Notes: generated by a model not told the origin, from the sequence alone. A DNA stretch of 64,000 nt from Rufibacter psychrotolerans (GCF_016924645.1 NZ_JAFFJV010000011.1:310001-374000), one strand, 5' to 3'. Counted from the stretch's first letter, positions 17,801 to 26,590 are shown. A program made the numbers and translations.

Positions 17801-18356
17801 GCCGTGCGCTCCTCTTAATTTCCGTCAACTAAATTACAGTTTTTATGGATGCCGCCAATCTCCTGATCAAAATTTTAGCAATTGATCCCGGGTCTTCCCC
17901 CAGCCCCAAGCTCCACCCAACCCTACCTTGAATCATTCCAATTTGACCCAAGGGGCGAAGAGGTTTTCTGAGCCAGGCCTACCCCAGGAGTTTAGGTTTT
18001 GAATGAAGTTGTTGATTGTTAATGGATTAAGAGCTTGGGTTGGCAACGGCTTGGCCCTGCCTTAGCGGCTTTTTCCAGAAAATGGCCCCAAAACGGTAGA
18101 ATGGTGGGGGTGAGGCAAGGCGGGCGTACCTCCAGGCAGGGTAAAGGCAGGCCGATGAGCCGAAAGCGTGGAGCCGCAGAGAGCCGGGCGGGGGCCCGTT
18201 CCCTGGTTCGGGACAAATCCGGGAGGAATGGCAGGCTGAGGCGTGAAATTGTTTCCAAAGTACAAATCCTTCTGGCGGCTATCTGCGTTTTAAGAATCAT
18301 TCCTACCTTTGGTAGCCCATAGACCGTGCAAAGGCGGCGTCCATCCAGAAACCCGT
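17801..18356. other. Intergenic region between divergent xseA and MOSC genes
   Basis: About 555 bp. A degraded family A palindrome (CGGCTTTTTCCAGAAAATGGCCCC, around 18066-18096) and a -7 element TACCTTTG at 18304-18311, 45 bp before the MOSC start, are visible. No convincing gene lies here; overlapping frames on both strands between 18019 and 18366 look non-coding. Confidence 0.5.
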
Positions 18357-19172
18357 ATGTCAACACTAGTACTCAGCGAGATTTACATTTATCCTATCAA
18401 ATCATTAGGCGGGATTTCCCTGACTTCGGCCGAGGTGGAGGAACGCGGCCTGCGGTATGACCGCCGCTGGATGCTGATTGACGAGAGCGGTGTGTTTCTC
18501 ACCCAGCGGAAACTGGCCGAGATGGCCCTCCTGCAGGTGGCGCTTACCCCCGAGGGGCTGTTGGTCACGCACAAGACCAAGGACCTGGCCCCGCTGGTGG
18601 TGCCCTACGAGACCCACAGCACCCGCTCTACCCTGGTTACCGTGTGGGAAGACATCTGCTTTGCCTACCTGGTGAGCAACGAGGCCAATGCCTGGTTTAG
18701 CCAGGCCCTGGGCATCCCGTGCCGGCTGGTGTACATGCCAGACAACTCCATCCGGCTCATTGACCCCAACTACGCCAAGCACAACGAGAAGGTGAGCTTC
18801 GCAGACGGCTATCCGTTCCTGGTGATCGGGCAGGAATCTTTGAACGACCTCAACGGCCGCCTGGAGCAGCCCGTGCCCATGAATCGGTTCAGGCCTACTT
18901 TTGTCTTTACCGGGGGCACGCCCTACGCCGAGGAAAAGTGGAAGACCTTTAAGATAGGCGACGTCTTGTTCTATGGCGCCAAGCCCTGCGGCCGGTGCAA
19001 CGTGACCACCATTGACCAAAGCACCGCCCAGGCCGGCCAGGAGCCCCTTAAAACGCTCGCCACCTACCGCACGCAGGGCAACAAGGTCATCTTCGGGATG
19101 AACCTGATAGGCCTGTCCACCGGAACCGTGTCGGTGGGAGATAGCATCACCGTCATGGAAGCCGCTTCCTGA
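18357..19172 (+). CDS. MOSC domain-containing protein (YcbX/mARC-like)
   Basis: About 271 residues from the ATG at 18357 (MSTLVLSEIYIYPIKSLGG). An MOSC_N beta-barrel (residues 1-110; YPIKSLGG, RGLRYDRRWMLID) precedes the MOSC domain, which contains NRFRPTFVFTGG and the cysteine motif KPCGRCNVTTID. In the family the first of these cysteines ligates the molybdenum cofactor. YcbX-type enzymes reduce N-hydroxylated bases. E. coli YcbX has a C-terminal 2Fe-2S domain that is absent here, so an external electron donor is required. A -7 promoter box TACCTTTG lies at 18304-18311. An alternative start at 18309 is upstream of the conserved N-terminus and would begin inside the promoter. Confidence 0.9.
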   Translation: MSTLVLSEIYIYPIKSLGGISLTSAEVEERGLRYDRRWMLIDESGVFLTQRKLAEMALLQVALTPEGLLVTHKTKDLAPLVVPYETHSTRSTLVTVWEDICFAYLVSNEANAWFSQALGIPCRLVYMPDNSIRLIDPNYAKHNEKVSFADGYPFLVIGQESLNDLNGRLEQPVPMNRFRPTFVFTGGTPYAEEKWKTFKIGDVLFYGAKPCGRCNVTTIDQSTAQAGQEPLKTLATYRTQGNKVIFGMNLIGLSTGTVSVGDSITVMEAAS

Positions 19173-19213
19173 GCAGGCGGGCAGTCCCTCTTTCCGGGCA
19201 GTTGGCTGCCACC

Positions 19214-19249
19214 TGTTTCAGAGCCACTTTCCCGAAAATAGGCCCTAAA
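19214..19249. terminator. Family A palindrome after the MOSC gene
   Basis: GTTTCAGAGCCACTTT, centre CCCG, AAAATAGGCCCTAAAC. An imperfect hairpin 42 bp after the MOSC stop that could act as its terminator. Confidence 0.5.
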
Positions 19250-19329
19250 CAAAGGCGAGTCCCTGTTGCGGTGCAGGCCCAGGTAATGTAATTTGCAGGC
19301 TTTGCCGCTCACCCAAACCCACTTTCTGA

Positions 19330-19752
19330 ATGGTGCACACAGACGACCCCTACGCCACCACGGGGTATGATGATTTACTGGAAGCTGTTTACCTCAGGTA
19401 CAAGCGCAAGGGAACTTCCCAGGAGTTCCGCCATGCTAACCGCAGAATCGTGGCCAGCATGGCCGCCAGTCCCACGCCCCGGGTGTTTGTAGACGTGCGC
19501 GAGATGGGAGTAGTAGCCCCCGATGACCAGAAGTGGGTGGCCCACACCATTATCCCGCAGTTAGCGCAGCACGCCCCCGGCCATTACCTCTACATTGCCT
19601 TGGTGGTGCCCGAAAATATCTTTACCAAACTGGCCGTGGAAACCGTAGAGGAAATCTCCAACGGCAAGGGCATTTGCCTGAACCGCCATTTTACTTCCCT
19701 GGCTGAGGCCAGGCAGTGGCTGGGGCAGCAGTTTCAGCGCAACCAGCAATAA
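19330..19752 (+). CDS. STAS/SpoIIAA-like small cytoplasmic protein
   Basis: A 140-residue soluble protein with no signal peptide. Its layout (strand-helix-strand PRVFVDVREMG, helix, strand YLYIALVVPENIF, final helix ending FTSLAEARQWLGQQF) resembles the STAS/SpoIIAA-like proteins that are common and uncharacterised in Hymenobacteraceae. A second protein of similar length and layout is encoded at 21631-22038, 1.9 kb away, and both end in a helix of the type EARQWL/AAQQWL. The serine phosphorylated in SpoIIAA cannot be identified. Function is unknown; a signalling or scaffold role is only suggested by fold. An 84-residue gene follows 24 bp downstream. Confidence 0.65.
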   Translation: MVHTDDPYATTGYDDLLEAVYLRYKRKGTSQEFRHANRRIVASMAASPTPRVFVDVREMGVVAPDDQKWVAHTIIPQLAQHAPGHYLYIALVVPENIFTKLAVETVEEISNGKGICLNRHFTSLAEARQWLGQQFQRNQQ

Positions 19753-19776
19753 CGTACCCTTTTACCCAAACCCGCC

Positions 19777-20031
19777 ATGACGCAGCATAGCCTTTACCTT
19801 ATAAAAACCACCTCCGGCCAGGAGCTGGACCTTACCTACGCCAAGGAACTCCGCAGCAATAACCTGTACCCGTTCGGCATCCACAACTACGCCATCTACC
19901 GCACACCGCAGGGCGTGTACGTGAAAGGCACCAACACCGGCAACGTACACCTCATGCTGGACCAGTACGAGGTAATAGAGGAAACCGCCGCCCGGGAGTA
20001 CGTGCACCCTTACCACCGCATAGAAGACTAG
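19777..20031 (+). CDS. Small hypothetical protein (84 aa)
   Basis: 84 residues beginning MTQHSLYLIKTTSGQELDL. No recognised domain, signal peptide or membrane segment. The text is alternating strands with many Tyr and His (YAIYRTPQGVYVKGTNTG, EYVHPYHRIED), suggesting a small beta-rich cytoplasmic fold. It follows the STAS-like gene by 24 bp on the same strand and precedes a terminator at 20069, so the two are likely one transcript. Coding reality is supported by this spacing and balanced composition, not by homology I can name. Confidence 0.65.
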   Translation: MTQHSLYLIKTTSGQELDLTYAKELRSNNLYPFGIHNYAIYRTPQGVYVKGTNTGNVHLMLDQYEVIEETAAREYVHPYHRIED

Positions 20032-20068
20032 CCTTCCTTTGGCACCTTGCAGGGCAACCTGCGTACAA

Positions 20069-20116
20069 TAACCCGATTGCGCCTGCCGGAAACTTATCCG
20101 GGACAATCGGGTTTTT
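20069..20116 (+). terminator. Terminator after the 84-aa gene
   Basis: AACCCGATTG at 20069 pairs with CAATCGGGTT ending at 20113, with a secondary CCGGAAACTTATCCGG hairpin inside the loop and a T run after it. It ends the 19330-20031 transcript just before the M23 peptidase gene. Confidence 0.75.
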
Positions 20117-20134
20117 GTAATAAACAACTGTAAG

Positions 20135-21499
20135 ATGCTTTTCCAACCTCATTATAAACGCCTGCCTGCCTTGCTCTTCTGGATGGTGGGCGTGCTCCTG
20201 TTCACAGCCTGCAGCCCGCAGCAAACCCTGCGCGGGGTGTTCAAGAAACAATCACCGTATGAGAAGTACCAGGACGGGCTGAAAGCCGCCAAACTGGACC
20301 AGACCGCCTTGGGCCAGCAATGGGTGGCGGCCGGCGAAAAGGCCCTGCGGCAACCGGTACGCGTAACGCTTCCCTTCAAAGAAACCGGGTATTTTCCCGC
20401 CGACCAGCCCATGGCCGCCGGCTACCAGTTCTCCATCAAGCGGGGGCAGAAAGTAGCCGTGAAGGTAGAGACCCAGGGCAAGGAGGTGCCCCAGGTGTTC
20501 ATTGACCTGTTTGAGACCGATCCGGAGAACGCGGGCCAGCCCAAGCAGGTAGCCTACGCCGACACCACCGCCCTGGAGTTGGAGTACGAGATTGACGAGG
20601 AATTGCCCCACCTGCTGCGGGTGCAGCCTGAGTTGCTCAGGAGCGGCCAGTACACCGTCACCATTGAGACCCTGCCCACGCTGGCGTTTCCGGTGCAGGG
20701 CAAAGACAGCCGGGCCGTGCAGAGTTTCTGGGGGGCCGAGCGGGACGCCGGCGCCCGCCGGCACGAAGGCATTGACATTTTCGCGCCCCGCAACACGCCC
20801 GTGGTGGCGGCCGTGGAAGGAACGGTTACCCGCGTGAACACCACGCCCATTGGCGGCAAAGTAGTGTGGCTCTCTGACCCTAAACGGCGCCAGAGCCTGT
20901 ACTATGCCCACCTGGACAGCCAACTGGTGCAGCCGGGGCAGCGCGTCTCAGTGGGGGATACCCTGGGCCTGCTGGGCAACACCGGCAACGCCATCACCAC
21001 GGCCCCGCACCTACACTTCGGCATTTACCGGTTTGGGGAAGGCGCCGTGGACCCGTACCCGTACGTATACCATAACCGCACCGGGCCGGCCCCGGTGAAG
21101 GTAGACGCTAAAAAGCTGGGCAATTGGGTGCGGGTAGCCCGGTCTAACGCGACCCTGCGCGAGGCCCCTGCCGCCAAAGCCACCACCCTGCGCACGCTGC
21201 CGCAGCACGCGCCCCTGCAGATTCTGGCCGGCAGCGCCACGTGGTACCGGGTGATGCTCCCCGACGGGCAGCAGGGCTATCTGGCGGCCTCTCTGGTAGA
21301 GCCTCTGGACAAGCCGCTGCAAGCCGTTCGGCTGCGCCGCCAGGCCCCTCTGTTAGATGCTTCCTCAGACGGGGCCGCCGCCCAGAAGAACCTCCAACCC
21401 GACTCCACCGTGCGCGTGCTGGCCAAGCAGGAAACGTTCTGGCTGGTGGAAGATGCCCAGGGAAGCACCGGCTGGATTCAGGCCGAAATGGCCCGATAA
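20135..21499 (+). CDS. M23 family peptidase lipoprotein with C-terminal SH3-like domains
   Basis: A 454-residue envelope protein. The signal peptide ends in the lipobox LLFTAC. Residues about 60-185 form a beta-rich domain. The lysostaphin-like M23 domain follows with zinc ligands in RRHEGIDIFAP and PHLHFGIYR; GDTLGLLGNTGNA is also typical. Two bacterial SH3-like repeats come last (NWVRVARSNATLREAP ... WYRVMLPDGQQGYLAASLV and a weaker one ending GSTGWIQAEMAR). Such enzymes cleave peptidoglycan cross-links, with SH3 domains aiding wall binding. The domain order, with a long N-terminal beta domain, is usual for Bacteroidota. A separate promoter is expected, since a terminator lies directly upstream. 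Confidence 0.9.
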   Translation: MLFQPHYKRLPALLFWMVGVLLFTACSPQQTLRGVFKKQSPYEKYQDGLKAAKLDQTALGQQWVAAGEKALRQPVRVTLPFKETGYFPADQPMAAGYQFSIKRGQKVAVKVETQGKEVPQVFIDLFETDPENAGQPKQVAYADTTALELEYEIDEELPHLLRVQPELLRSGQYTVTIETLPTLAFPVQGKDSRAVQSFWGAERDAGARRHEGIDIFAPRNTPVVAAVEGTVTRVNTTPIGGKVVWLSDPKRRQSLYYAHLDSQLVQPGQRVSVGDTLGLLGNTGNAITTAPHLHFGIYRFGEGAVDPYPYVYHNRTGPAPVKVDAKKLGNWVRVARSNATLREAPAAKATTLRTLPQHAPLQILAGSATWYRVMLPDGQQGYLAASLVEPLDKPLQAVRLRRQAPLLDASSDGAAAQKNLQPDSTVRVLAKQETFWLVEDAQGSTGWIQAEMAR

Positions 21500-21630
21500 C
21501 CCGATAAACGAACATTAGCCCCTCTATCCCCGTACCCCATAGTAGACAGACAACAAGTTAACTAACCAAGAACTTTCCCCCATGACTACCCCTTAGTTCT
21601 GAACATTCACGTTAGCTTAAAAACCCTACT

Positions 21631-22038
21631 ATGACCAATATCTGGGCCGTCAATAGCGAGCACTCCTATACCAAGGTGGAGTATGTGGCTGAGCATGACT
21701 GGTTTTACATCAAGTGGTCTGGGCACATCAACCCCGATGATGTTGTCAAAACTGCCGAAACGTACCTTACGCTGCAGCGGGAAAGGCGCTGCCCCAAGGT
21801 GCTCAATGATAAGAGTGAGGTAACCGGTGACTGGGAAGAGGCCAATGACTGGCTGGAGTACGAGTGGCTGCCGCAGGTGAAGGAAACCGGCCTGCAGTAC
21901 TTTGCCATGGTGCTGGCCCGTGACCTGCATGACCTAGGGCCCGCTCAGGACCTGCAGCGTAGGCTTTCCTCCAGTTGTGTCATTGAGCTCTTCCGGGAGC
22001 TGTCGGCGGCCCAGCAGTGGCTGGATTCCCGGCCCTGA
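21631..22038 (+). CDS. STAS/SpoIIAA-like small cytoplasmic protein (second copy)
   Basis: 135 residues, soluble. The pattern YVAEHDWFYIKWSGHINPDDV, a helix, VLNDKSEVTGDW, LQYFAMVLARDL and the closing helix SAAQQWLDSRP matches the STAS-like layout of the protein at 19330-19752, though identity is low. The Asn-Asp at the end of the second strand (LNDKS) occupies the position of the VDVRE strand in the other copy. The gene is preceded by 130 bp without features and faces the helical lipoprotein gene tail to tail at 21 bp. Function unknown. Confidence 0.65.
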   Translation: MTNIWAVNSEHSYTKVEYVAEHDWFYIKWSGHINPDDVVKTAETYLTLQRERRCPKVLNDKSEVTGDWEEANDWLEYEWLPQVKETGLQYFAMVLARDLHDLGPAQDLQRRLSSSCVIELFRELSAAQQWLDSRP

Positions 22039-22059
22039 CAACGAGGGCCGGGCAGGCCT

Positions 22060-22725
22060 CTACTTCAACTCTTTATAGAGCTCCTTGGCGTCTTTGCCCG
22101 TTTCCAGGGTGAGGAACTCTGCCTGCAGTGCTTTGATCTTGAGTTTGTCCTTAGGCGGAATCTGGTCCTCTACCTGGTCTTTCTTCTGGTTAAGCCTGGA
22201 ATAGATCTCGTCTACGTAGTCCCAGTCGGCGGCGGTCCAGTTGGCCCGGCGGGCCCGTACGTTCTGCAGGAACTGGGTGTACACATCCCGCATTTGCTGG
22301 GCCGGCAGGTGCGCCTCCAGGGCAGTGGCCGAGCCGAGCAGGTCTGTCTGGAAGCGCTGCAGGGTTTCTGGGTGCAGCGGCATGCTGGTGCGCAGTTGGT
22401 TGCGGGTTTCCCAGTTCTGGTACTTGAGCCGGAGCTCCTTGTATTCCTCCTTAGACTTTGCCGAAAGGCTATCCAGGCGGCTGTCTAGCTTGGCGGTGCG
22501 CTGCTTGAACTCCTCCTTGAGTTCGGGCCATCGGGCCTGGGCAGAGTCGCCGTCGGCTTTCTCGGTTTTCTCGTTGATCCAGGCCCTGAACTCCGCCAGG
22601 TCTTCCTCGGCGCGGGTCTGGCCCTGGCTGGGGTTTTCGGCGGAAGAAGAAGGGCGGTCACAGGCTGTCCCGCCCAGAACAATCACCACCAGCAACCCGG
22701 ATAGGATGGATTGAAACGCTTTCAT
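22060..22725 (-). CDS. Helical lipoprotein, paralogue of the 30536-31213 product
   Basis: About 221 residues from the ATG at 22725 (MKAFQSILSG); the ATG at 22731 is equally possible, while the frame further upstream to 22899 has no signal-peptide logic. The signal peptide ends in GGTAC, so Cys is lipidated. The rest is almost all charged amphipathic helix. Its C-terminal half matches the protein at 30536-31213: MRDVYTQFLQNVRARRANW against MREAYIRFMQNVRAKRQNW, then DWDYVDEI against DWDYADYI. The family is not one I recognise. A helical envelope role is likely; nothing more can be said. Confidence 0.75.
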   Translation of the reverse strand: MKAFQSILSGLLVVIVLGGTACDRPSSSAENPSQGQTRAEEDLAEFRAWINEKTEKADGDSAQARWPELKEEFKQRTAKLDSRLDSLSAKSKEEYKELRLKYQNWETRNQLRTSMPLHPETLQRFQTDLLGSATALEAHLPAQQMRDVYTQFLQNVRARRANWTAADWDYVDEIYSRLNQKKDQVEDQIPPKDKLKIKALQAEFLTLETGKDAKELYKELK

Positions 22726-22914
22726 AGACATATTGCTTTTTCTATATGTATACGGGATTTCCGGGGCGGGATCATCGGCGACAAGCCTGGAGGAGGAGAG
22801 GAGTTTCTGGGAAAGCGTCATCGCTCCCAGTTCCTTAAGCCTTGGGTTACCTGCGGGAAAGGGTTCAGCCAGATGTTGCCATAGACGCAAGGACACCAAT
22901 AAAGCGGCTAAAAG

Positions 22915-22966
22915 CCAAAGGCGTTTCGGGGCTTATTTTTGGAAACAAGCCCCGAAACGCCTTTGG
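22915..22966 (-). terminator. 52-bp family A palindrome after the kinase gene
   Basis: CCAAAGGCGTTTCGGGGCTT, loop ATTTTTGGA, AACAAGCCCCGAAACGCC followed by TTTGG. The stem is nearly exact over 20 bp. It lies 34 bp beyond the deoxynucleoside kinase stop, where it should end that transcript. Short direct repeats AGGCCTAAAAC occur just beside it at 22987-23009. Confidence 0.7.
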
Positions 22967-22999
22967 TCAGCTTTGGGGAAAAACAGGCCTAAAACAGGC

Positions 23000-23614
23000 C
23001 TAAAACAGGCCGAACAGCTCAATGTTGATTTTGTCAATGATGGTGCCCAGGTCCTCAGGGTTCTGCACAAAGTCCATGTGGTTGACATCAATCACCAGGA
23101 GCTTGCCGTGCTTGTACCCGGCAATCCACTGCTCATAGTGCTCGTTGAGGTTCTTCAGGTAAGCCAGCGAGATGTTGTCCTCATAGTCGCGGCCGCGCTT
23201 TTGAATCTGCCCGATCAGCTTGGGAAGGTCGGCTTTGAGGTACACCAGCAGGTCTGGGGCCTTCACCATGCGGGTCATGGAAGTGAACAGGTTGAAGTAG
23301 TTCTGGTAGTCGCGGTCGCTCATCATGCCCGAGTGGTGCAGGTTCTTGGCGAAGATAAAGGCGTCTTCGTAGATGGTGCGGTCCTGGACCACGCCGTTGG
23401 TGCGCTCGTTGATCTGCAGCACCTGGTTGAACCGGCTGTTCAGGAAGAAGACCTGCAGGTGGAACGCCCACCGGGGCATGTCTTCATAAAAATCTTTCAG
23501 GTAAGGGTTATCTTCTACGGCCTCCAGGAAAACCTCCCACTTGTAATGCTGGGCCAGCTTGGTGGCCAATGTGGTTTTTCCGGCGCCAATGTTGCCTACA
23601 ATTGCAATATGCAT
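23000..23614 (-). CDS. Deoxynucleoside kinase (dNK/dGK-dAK type)
   Basis: 204 residues from the ATG at 23614 (MHIAIVGNIGAGKTT), which puts the P-loop at residues 7-15 as in the family. Other motifs: FLEAVEDNPYLKDFY substrate region, VQDRTIYEDAFIF with the catalytic DR(S/T) motif, and an Arg-rich lid QKRGRDYE. The enzyme phosphorylates deoxynucleosides for salvage in the cytoplasm. A start at 23647 would add 11 residues and fall on the -7 promoter box TACTTTTG (23652-23645 on the minus strand), so it is rejected. Monocistronic. Confidence 0.92.
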   Translation of the reverse strand: MHIAIVGNIGAGKTTLATKLAQHYKWEVFLEAVEDNPYLKDFYEDMPRWAFHLQVFFLNSRFNQVLQINERTNGVVQDRTIYEDAFIFAKNLHHSGMMSDRDYQNYFNLFTSMTRMVKAPDLLVYLKADLPKLIGQIQKRGRDYEDNISLAYLKNLNEHYEQWIAGYKHGKLLVIDVNHMDFVQNPEDLGTIIDKINIELFGLF

Positions 23615-23724
23615 GCTCTTTGGTGGTGTTAAAATTGCGGACGGCAAAAGTACGGCTTTCAGACCAGATTATTCCAGCCCCTTGTAAAACAAGCCGGTAA
23701 AAAAGCCAGACCGCGCCCGCAGGC

Positions 23725-24750
23725 CTAAGCCACTGACTCCTTCGCCCACTTTACCACGTTCATCAGAGAGATCCTGATCTTGGTGAGCAGCAGGTCCTTC
23801 TCCTGCAGGGTGCCTTTCTTCCAGGCTTTGCGTTCCTGCTTCAGCTGCTTCTTTTCGGCTTTGGTGCGTGGGGTGGGCAGCAGTTTGTCCAGGTTGGGTT
23901 TGCCGGCATCTACCCAGCAGGTGTACCAGAAAGAGGCGGTACGCTCTGCCGAGGCCCGCATGCGGTCCTGCACCATGGGACCCAGGGCCTGCTGGTAGGC
24001 CGCCGAAAACGCGTCGGTGAAGTTTTTGCGGGTGCGGCCGTTGCGCTCGGTTATGGTGAACTTGGTGGCGTCTGTAAAGTTCTGGCTGGCCTGTTTCTCC
24101 AGGGCCAACACCTGGGGCACCAGCCGGTGCGATTCGCGCACCACTTGCCAGATTTCCTGCTCAGGGTTTGGCAGGTACCGGGCTTTGTCATGGGTAAGGG
24201 TATAGGTGGTCAGGTGCTGCTCGGGCAGTTTAGACTCCCACAGGCTGTGCAGCCCGTGCTGGCCGGTCAGCTGCCCGTCGTGGTTCAGGCTGGTGTGCAG
24301 GGGCACGTGCGCATCCTGGATGTAATGCGCCAGGTCAGCGGAGTAGAAGAGGATGCTGTCTTTGTCCTGGCGGTAGAAGGCCTGGGTCAGCCGGGTTTTG
24401 AGCCTTACCACCTCCCAGGGCACAATGCCGTATTTGCGGAGGCTGTCTGCGCTGTACTTGGCGGCCGCCGCGGCCCAGGCCTCGGGCATCTCCTGCAAGA
24501 CGTTGGGGCCAAACGCCTCCAGGTCTATGAAGTGGCGGTGGGCTTCGGTAGGGTCGGAACTGCGGCGCTCGTCGGGCCTTACCACGGTTTCCACCAGGTG
24601 GGCCAGGTGGCGGTGGTAAAACGGCTGCATTTCCTTGGGCAGGGCATAAATGGCCAACTGCTGAATGACCCGGTGGCCGAAGAAACCCCAGCTATATCCA
24701 ACTAACGAGCAGCCAAACACGAGAACAGAAACTAATAGGACTTTGCGCAT
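23725..24750 (-). CDS. Secreted zinc-dependent phospholipase C/S1-P1 nuclease-like protein
   Basis: About 341 residues from the ATG at 24750 (MRKVLLVSVLVFG). Cleavage of the signal peptide after GYS would leave Trp as first residue (WGFFGHRVIQQLA), as in zinc phospholipase C and S1/P1 nucleases, where the amino-terminal Trp binds zinc. Further ligands are expected in HRHFIDLE, SADLAHYIQDAHVPLH and GQHGLHSLWE, the spaced His/Asp set of that fold. A Lys-rich tail (TKAEKKQLKQERKAWKK) is unusual. The Bacteroidota members have unknown substrates. No lipid-metabolism gene is adjacent. Confidence 0.82.
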   Translation of the reverse strand: MRKVLLVSVLVFGCSLVGYSWGFFGHRVIQQLAIYALPKEMQPFYHRHLAHLVETVVRPDERRSSDPTEAHRHFIDLEAFGPNVLQEMPEAWAAAAAKYSADSLRKYGIVPWEVVRLKTRLTQAFYRQDKDSILFYSADLAHYIQDAHVPLHTSLNHDGQLTGQHGLHSLWESKLPEQHLTTYTLTHDKARYLPNPEQEIWQVVRESHRLVPQVLALEKQASQNFTDATKFTITERNGRTRKNFTDAFSAAYQQALGPMVQDRMRASAERTASFWYTCWVDAGKPNLDKLLPTPRTKAEKKQLKQERKAWKKGTLQEKDLLLTKIRISLMNVVKWAKESVA

Positions 24751-24845
24751 TGGGGTAAAAAAAGCCTTAACCAAATAATACAAGTAGATTTGAAAGGGTA
24801 AGCGTACCAAGTGGGGGAGGGTAAACCAGCATTTGCCTCTGCAGG

Positions 24846-25358
24846 TTACAGATCCAGCTGCATAATGTAGTCATTCAGGGTGAATCTGCCAAACGGAATG
24901 TCCACCACCTGCGCAATTTTAAAGCCGTGGCGGTGGTAGAAGTGCTGGGCCGGGTTGTGCCGGTGCACGTTTAATTCCAATTTAGCACCGCCCAGCTGTT
25001 TTGCCCTATTCTTTACTTCCTCTAACAGCAGCTTGCCGTAGCCTTTGCCCTGGAACTGGGGGTGAATGTAGAGTTTGTTCAGCTTGAAAAGTTGCCGGGC
25101 AGGGTCAACTAGGGAGAATGCCGCAAAGGCGGCGGGTTTTTCCTGGTCCAGGAGCAGCAGAAACGTCTGGCCTTCCTGCATCTGCCTGGTGAGCGACTCC
25201 AGCGAGTAGATTTCCTCCAGCATAAAGTCAATCTGGTCCTTGTCCAAAATTTCCCCGTAGGTGGGGTACCACGTGGCATGGGCCAGTTGCCGGATCAAAG
25301 CGGCATCTGTGGTAACCTGAATTGCCACAGCACCAGAGAAAGAGGGGGTAGTTGTCAT
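24846..25358 (-). CDS. GNAT family N-acetyltransferase
   Basis: 170 residues, cytoplasmic. The acetyl-CoA binding motif A is LYIHPQFQGKGYGKLLLEEV (Q/RxxGxG/A), preceded by strand PAAFAAFSLVDPARQLFKLNKL and followed by KLELNVHRHNPAQHFYHRHGFKI. This is the layout of the RimI/PaiA-like acetyltransferases. N-terminal text AIQVTTDAALIRQLAHATW fits the PaiA/SSAT-like branch. The acceptor substrate is unknown. It is alone in its transcript region; 373 bp with a hairpin separate it from the upstream beta-barrel gene. Confidence 0.88.
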   Translation of the reverse strand: MTTTPSFSGAVAIQVTTDAALIRQLAHATWYPTYGEILDKDQIDFMLEEIYSLESLTRQMQEGQTFLLLLDQEKPAAFAAFSLVDPARQLFKLNKLYIHPQFQGKGYGKLLLEEVKNRAKQLGGAKLELNVHRHNPAQHFYHRHGFKIAQVVDIPFGRFTLNDYIMQLDL

Positions 25359-25655
25359 TGCCTAAGTTAAGAGAAGACCAAACGGGCAGGCGCTTTCCAA
25401 AAAAGGAGGAAGGGCCCTGAGCGCCCCGTTGCCGCAGGGGAGCCGTACCGGTTGGGTAGTACTAAGACAAAATTAAGAAGAGAGACCCCTAGTAGCCGTG
25501 AAAAACTTGGGCGTAGAGCCCTTTTGGCAAAAGTTCTTATTTAGATCCTGTTCTATCTTGGATGGTGTTAATAGATAACGTAAGCTGCACGCTAAGGCTT
25601 TGGTGCATAATCTCTTCGGGGCCAGGCGCCTGTCACCCCGCTTGTCCAAAAAAAT
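25359..25655. other. Gap upstream of the GNAT gene
   Basis: About 300 bp before the barrel-gene terminator. It must hold the GNAT promoter, but no clear box pair is visible. I see no gene and no conspicuous repeat. Confidence 0.4.
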
Positions 25656-25692
25656 CCCCGCTGCCCCTCGTCATAGACCAGGAGCAGCGGGG
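25656..25692 (-). terminator. Terminator of the beta-barrel gene
   Basis: On the minus strand CCCCGCTGC pairs with GCAGCGGGG over a 19-base loop and is followed by ATTTTTTT. It lies 40 bp after the beta-barrel stop codon. Confidence 0.75.
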
Positions 25693-25731
25693 CTTTGCCC
25701 CAGCAGGGGCTTTTAGGAATATTTGGAGGGC

Positions 25732-26289
25732 CTATCTGAACTTATAGCCCAACGACAACTGAAACACATTGTTGGTGTGGTTAATGCCGCTGTCGCTGTC
25801 ATCGCGGGTGTCAGAAAGCCCCAGGTTGTACCTGGCCGAAACCTGCCAGCTAGACACATCATACCCCAGGCCCAGGGCCACGGCCCCGTCATAACGGTTT
25901 CTGGAATCGGTGATGTCTTGCGTGGTCTTGCCCCTTTTGCGGTTAGCCGCCAGCAAGATCCCGAACTGGGGCCCTACCTGCGCGTGCAGCCCGCCCGAAA
26001 TGGTGCCCTTGAAAATAAGCGGCACGTTGAGGTAATGGTACGTGTACACAAAGTCATCGGTCTCTACGCCCTGCTGGGAGTACAGCACTTCGGGTTGCAG
26101 GGCAAAACTGCGGGAGATAGGGGTGGAGGCAAACCCGCCCACGTGCACGCCCAGGCGCGGCTGCAAGTCTTCGTTGGGCATCCGCACCGAGGCAACGTTC
26201 AATCCGCCCTTAATGCCCAGCCGGGTCTGCGCCTGGGTGCCCAGGGCCGCCCACACCACCAGGGCTCCCGCCAACAATAGTTTCTTCAT
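25732..26289 (-). CDS. Outer-membrane beta-barrel protein (porin family, PF13568-like)
   Basis: About 185 residues from the ATG at 26289 (MKKLLLAGALVVW). A signal peptide ends near GTQAQ; the mature start TRLGIKGGLNVASVR is the typical first strand of the small Bacteroidota barrel family. Alternating strands follow (YTYHYLNVPLIFKGTI, GLHAQVGPQFGILLAA, GAVALGLGYDVSSWQVSARYNLGLSD) and the last strand ends in FQLSLGYKFR with the terminal aromatic pattern for BAM recognition. The promoter at 26321-26350 excludes the upstream ATG at 26334. Function unknown; probably eight strands. Confidence 0.85.
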   Translation of the reverse strand: MKKLLLAGALVVWAALGTQAQTRLGIKGGLNVASVRMPNEDLQPRLGVHVGGFASTPISRSFALQPEVLYSQQGVETDDFVYTYHYLNVPLIFKGTISGGLHAQVGPQFGILLAANRKRGKTTQDITDSRNRYDGAVALGLGYDVSSWQVSARYNLGLSDTRDDSDSGINHTNNVFQLSLGYKFR

Positions 26290-26320
26290 AAGCTCAATCA
26301 TCAAATTAAAATACGTACGG

Positions 26321-26350
26321 CAAAGGTACACCAAGGATTAGGCTTTCAAA
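26321..26350 (-). promoter_or_regulatory. Bacteroidota-type promoter of the beta-barrel gene
   Basis: On the minus strand TTTG (26350-26347), an 18-bp spacer and an exact TACCTTTG -7 box (26328-26321), about 30 bp before the ATG at 26289. The match to the -33 TTTG / -7 TAnnTTTG consensus is complete. Confidence 0.6.
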
Positions 26351-26590
26351 AAGCCCAGGAGTGGCAACCCTTCCTGCTAAGGTCCGTAAAAGAAGGTATA
26401 AACGTTGGTTAAATAGTAGTTGCGAAGAAGATGTAGTAATCACCAGGCAATAGTACTTACGTTGAAACTTATTCATGAACGAAGCCGAATTGGTTTCGTT
26501 ATTCCTAAGGAATACGCTAGGAAGCCTGGTCATTCTTTGACACACGTCACATCCAGAGTAGCATTGTAATCAAGTATTTAACCAAGGTAT

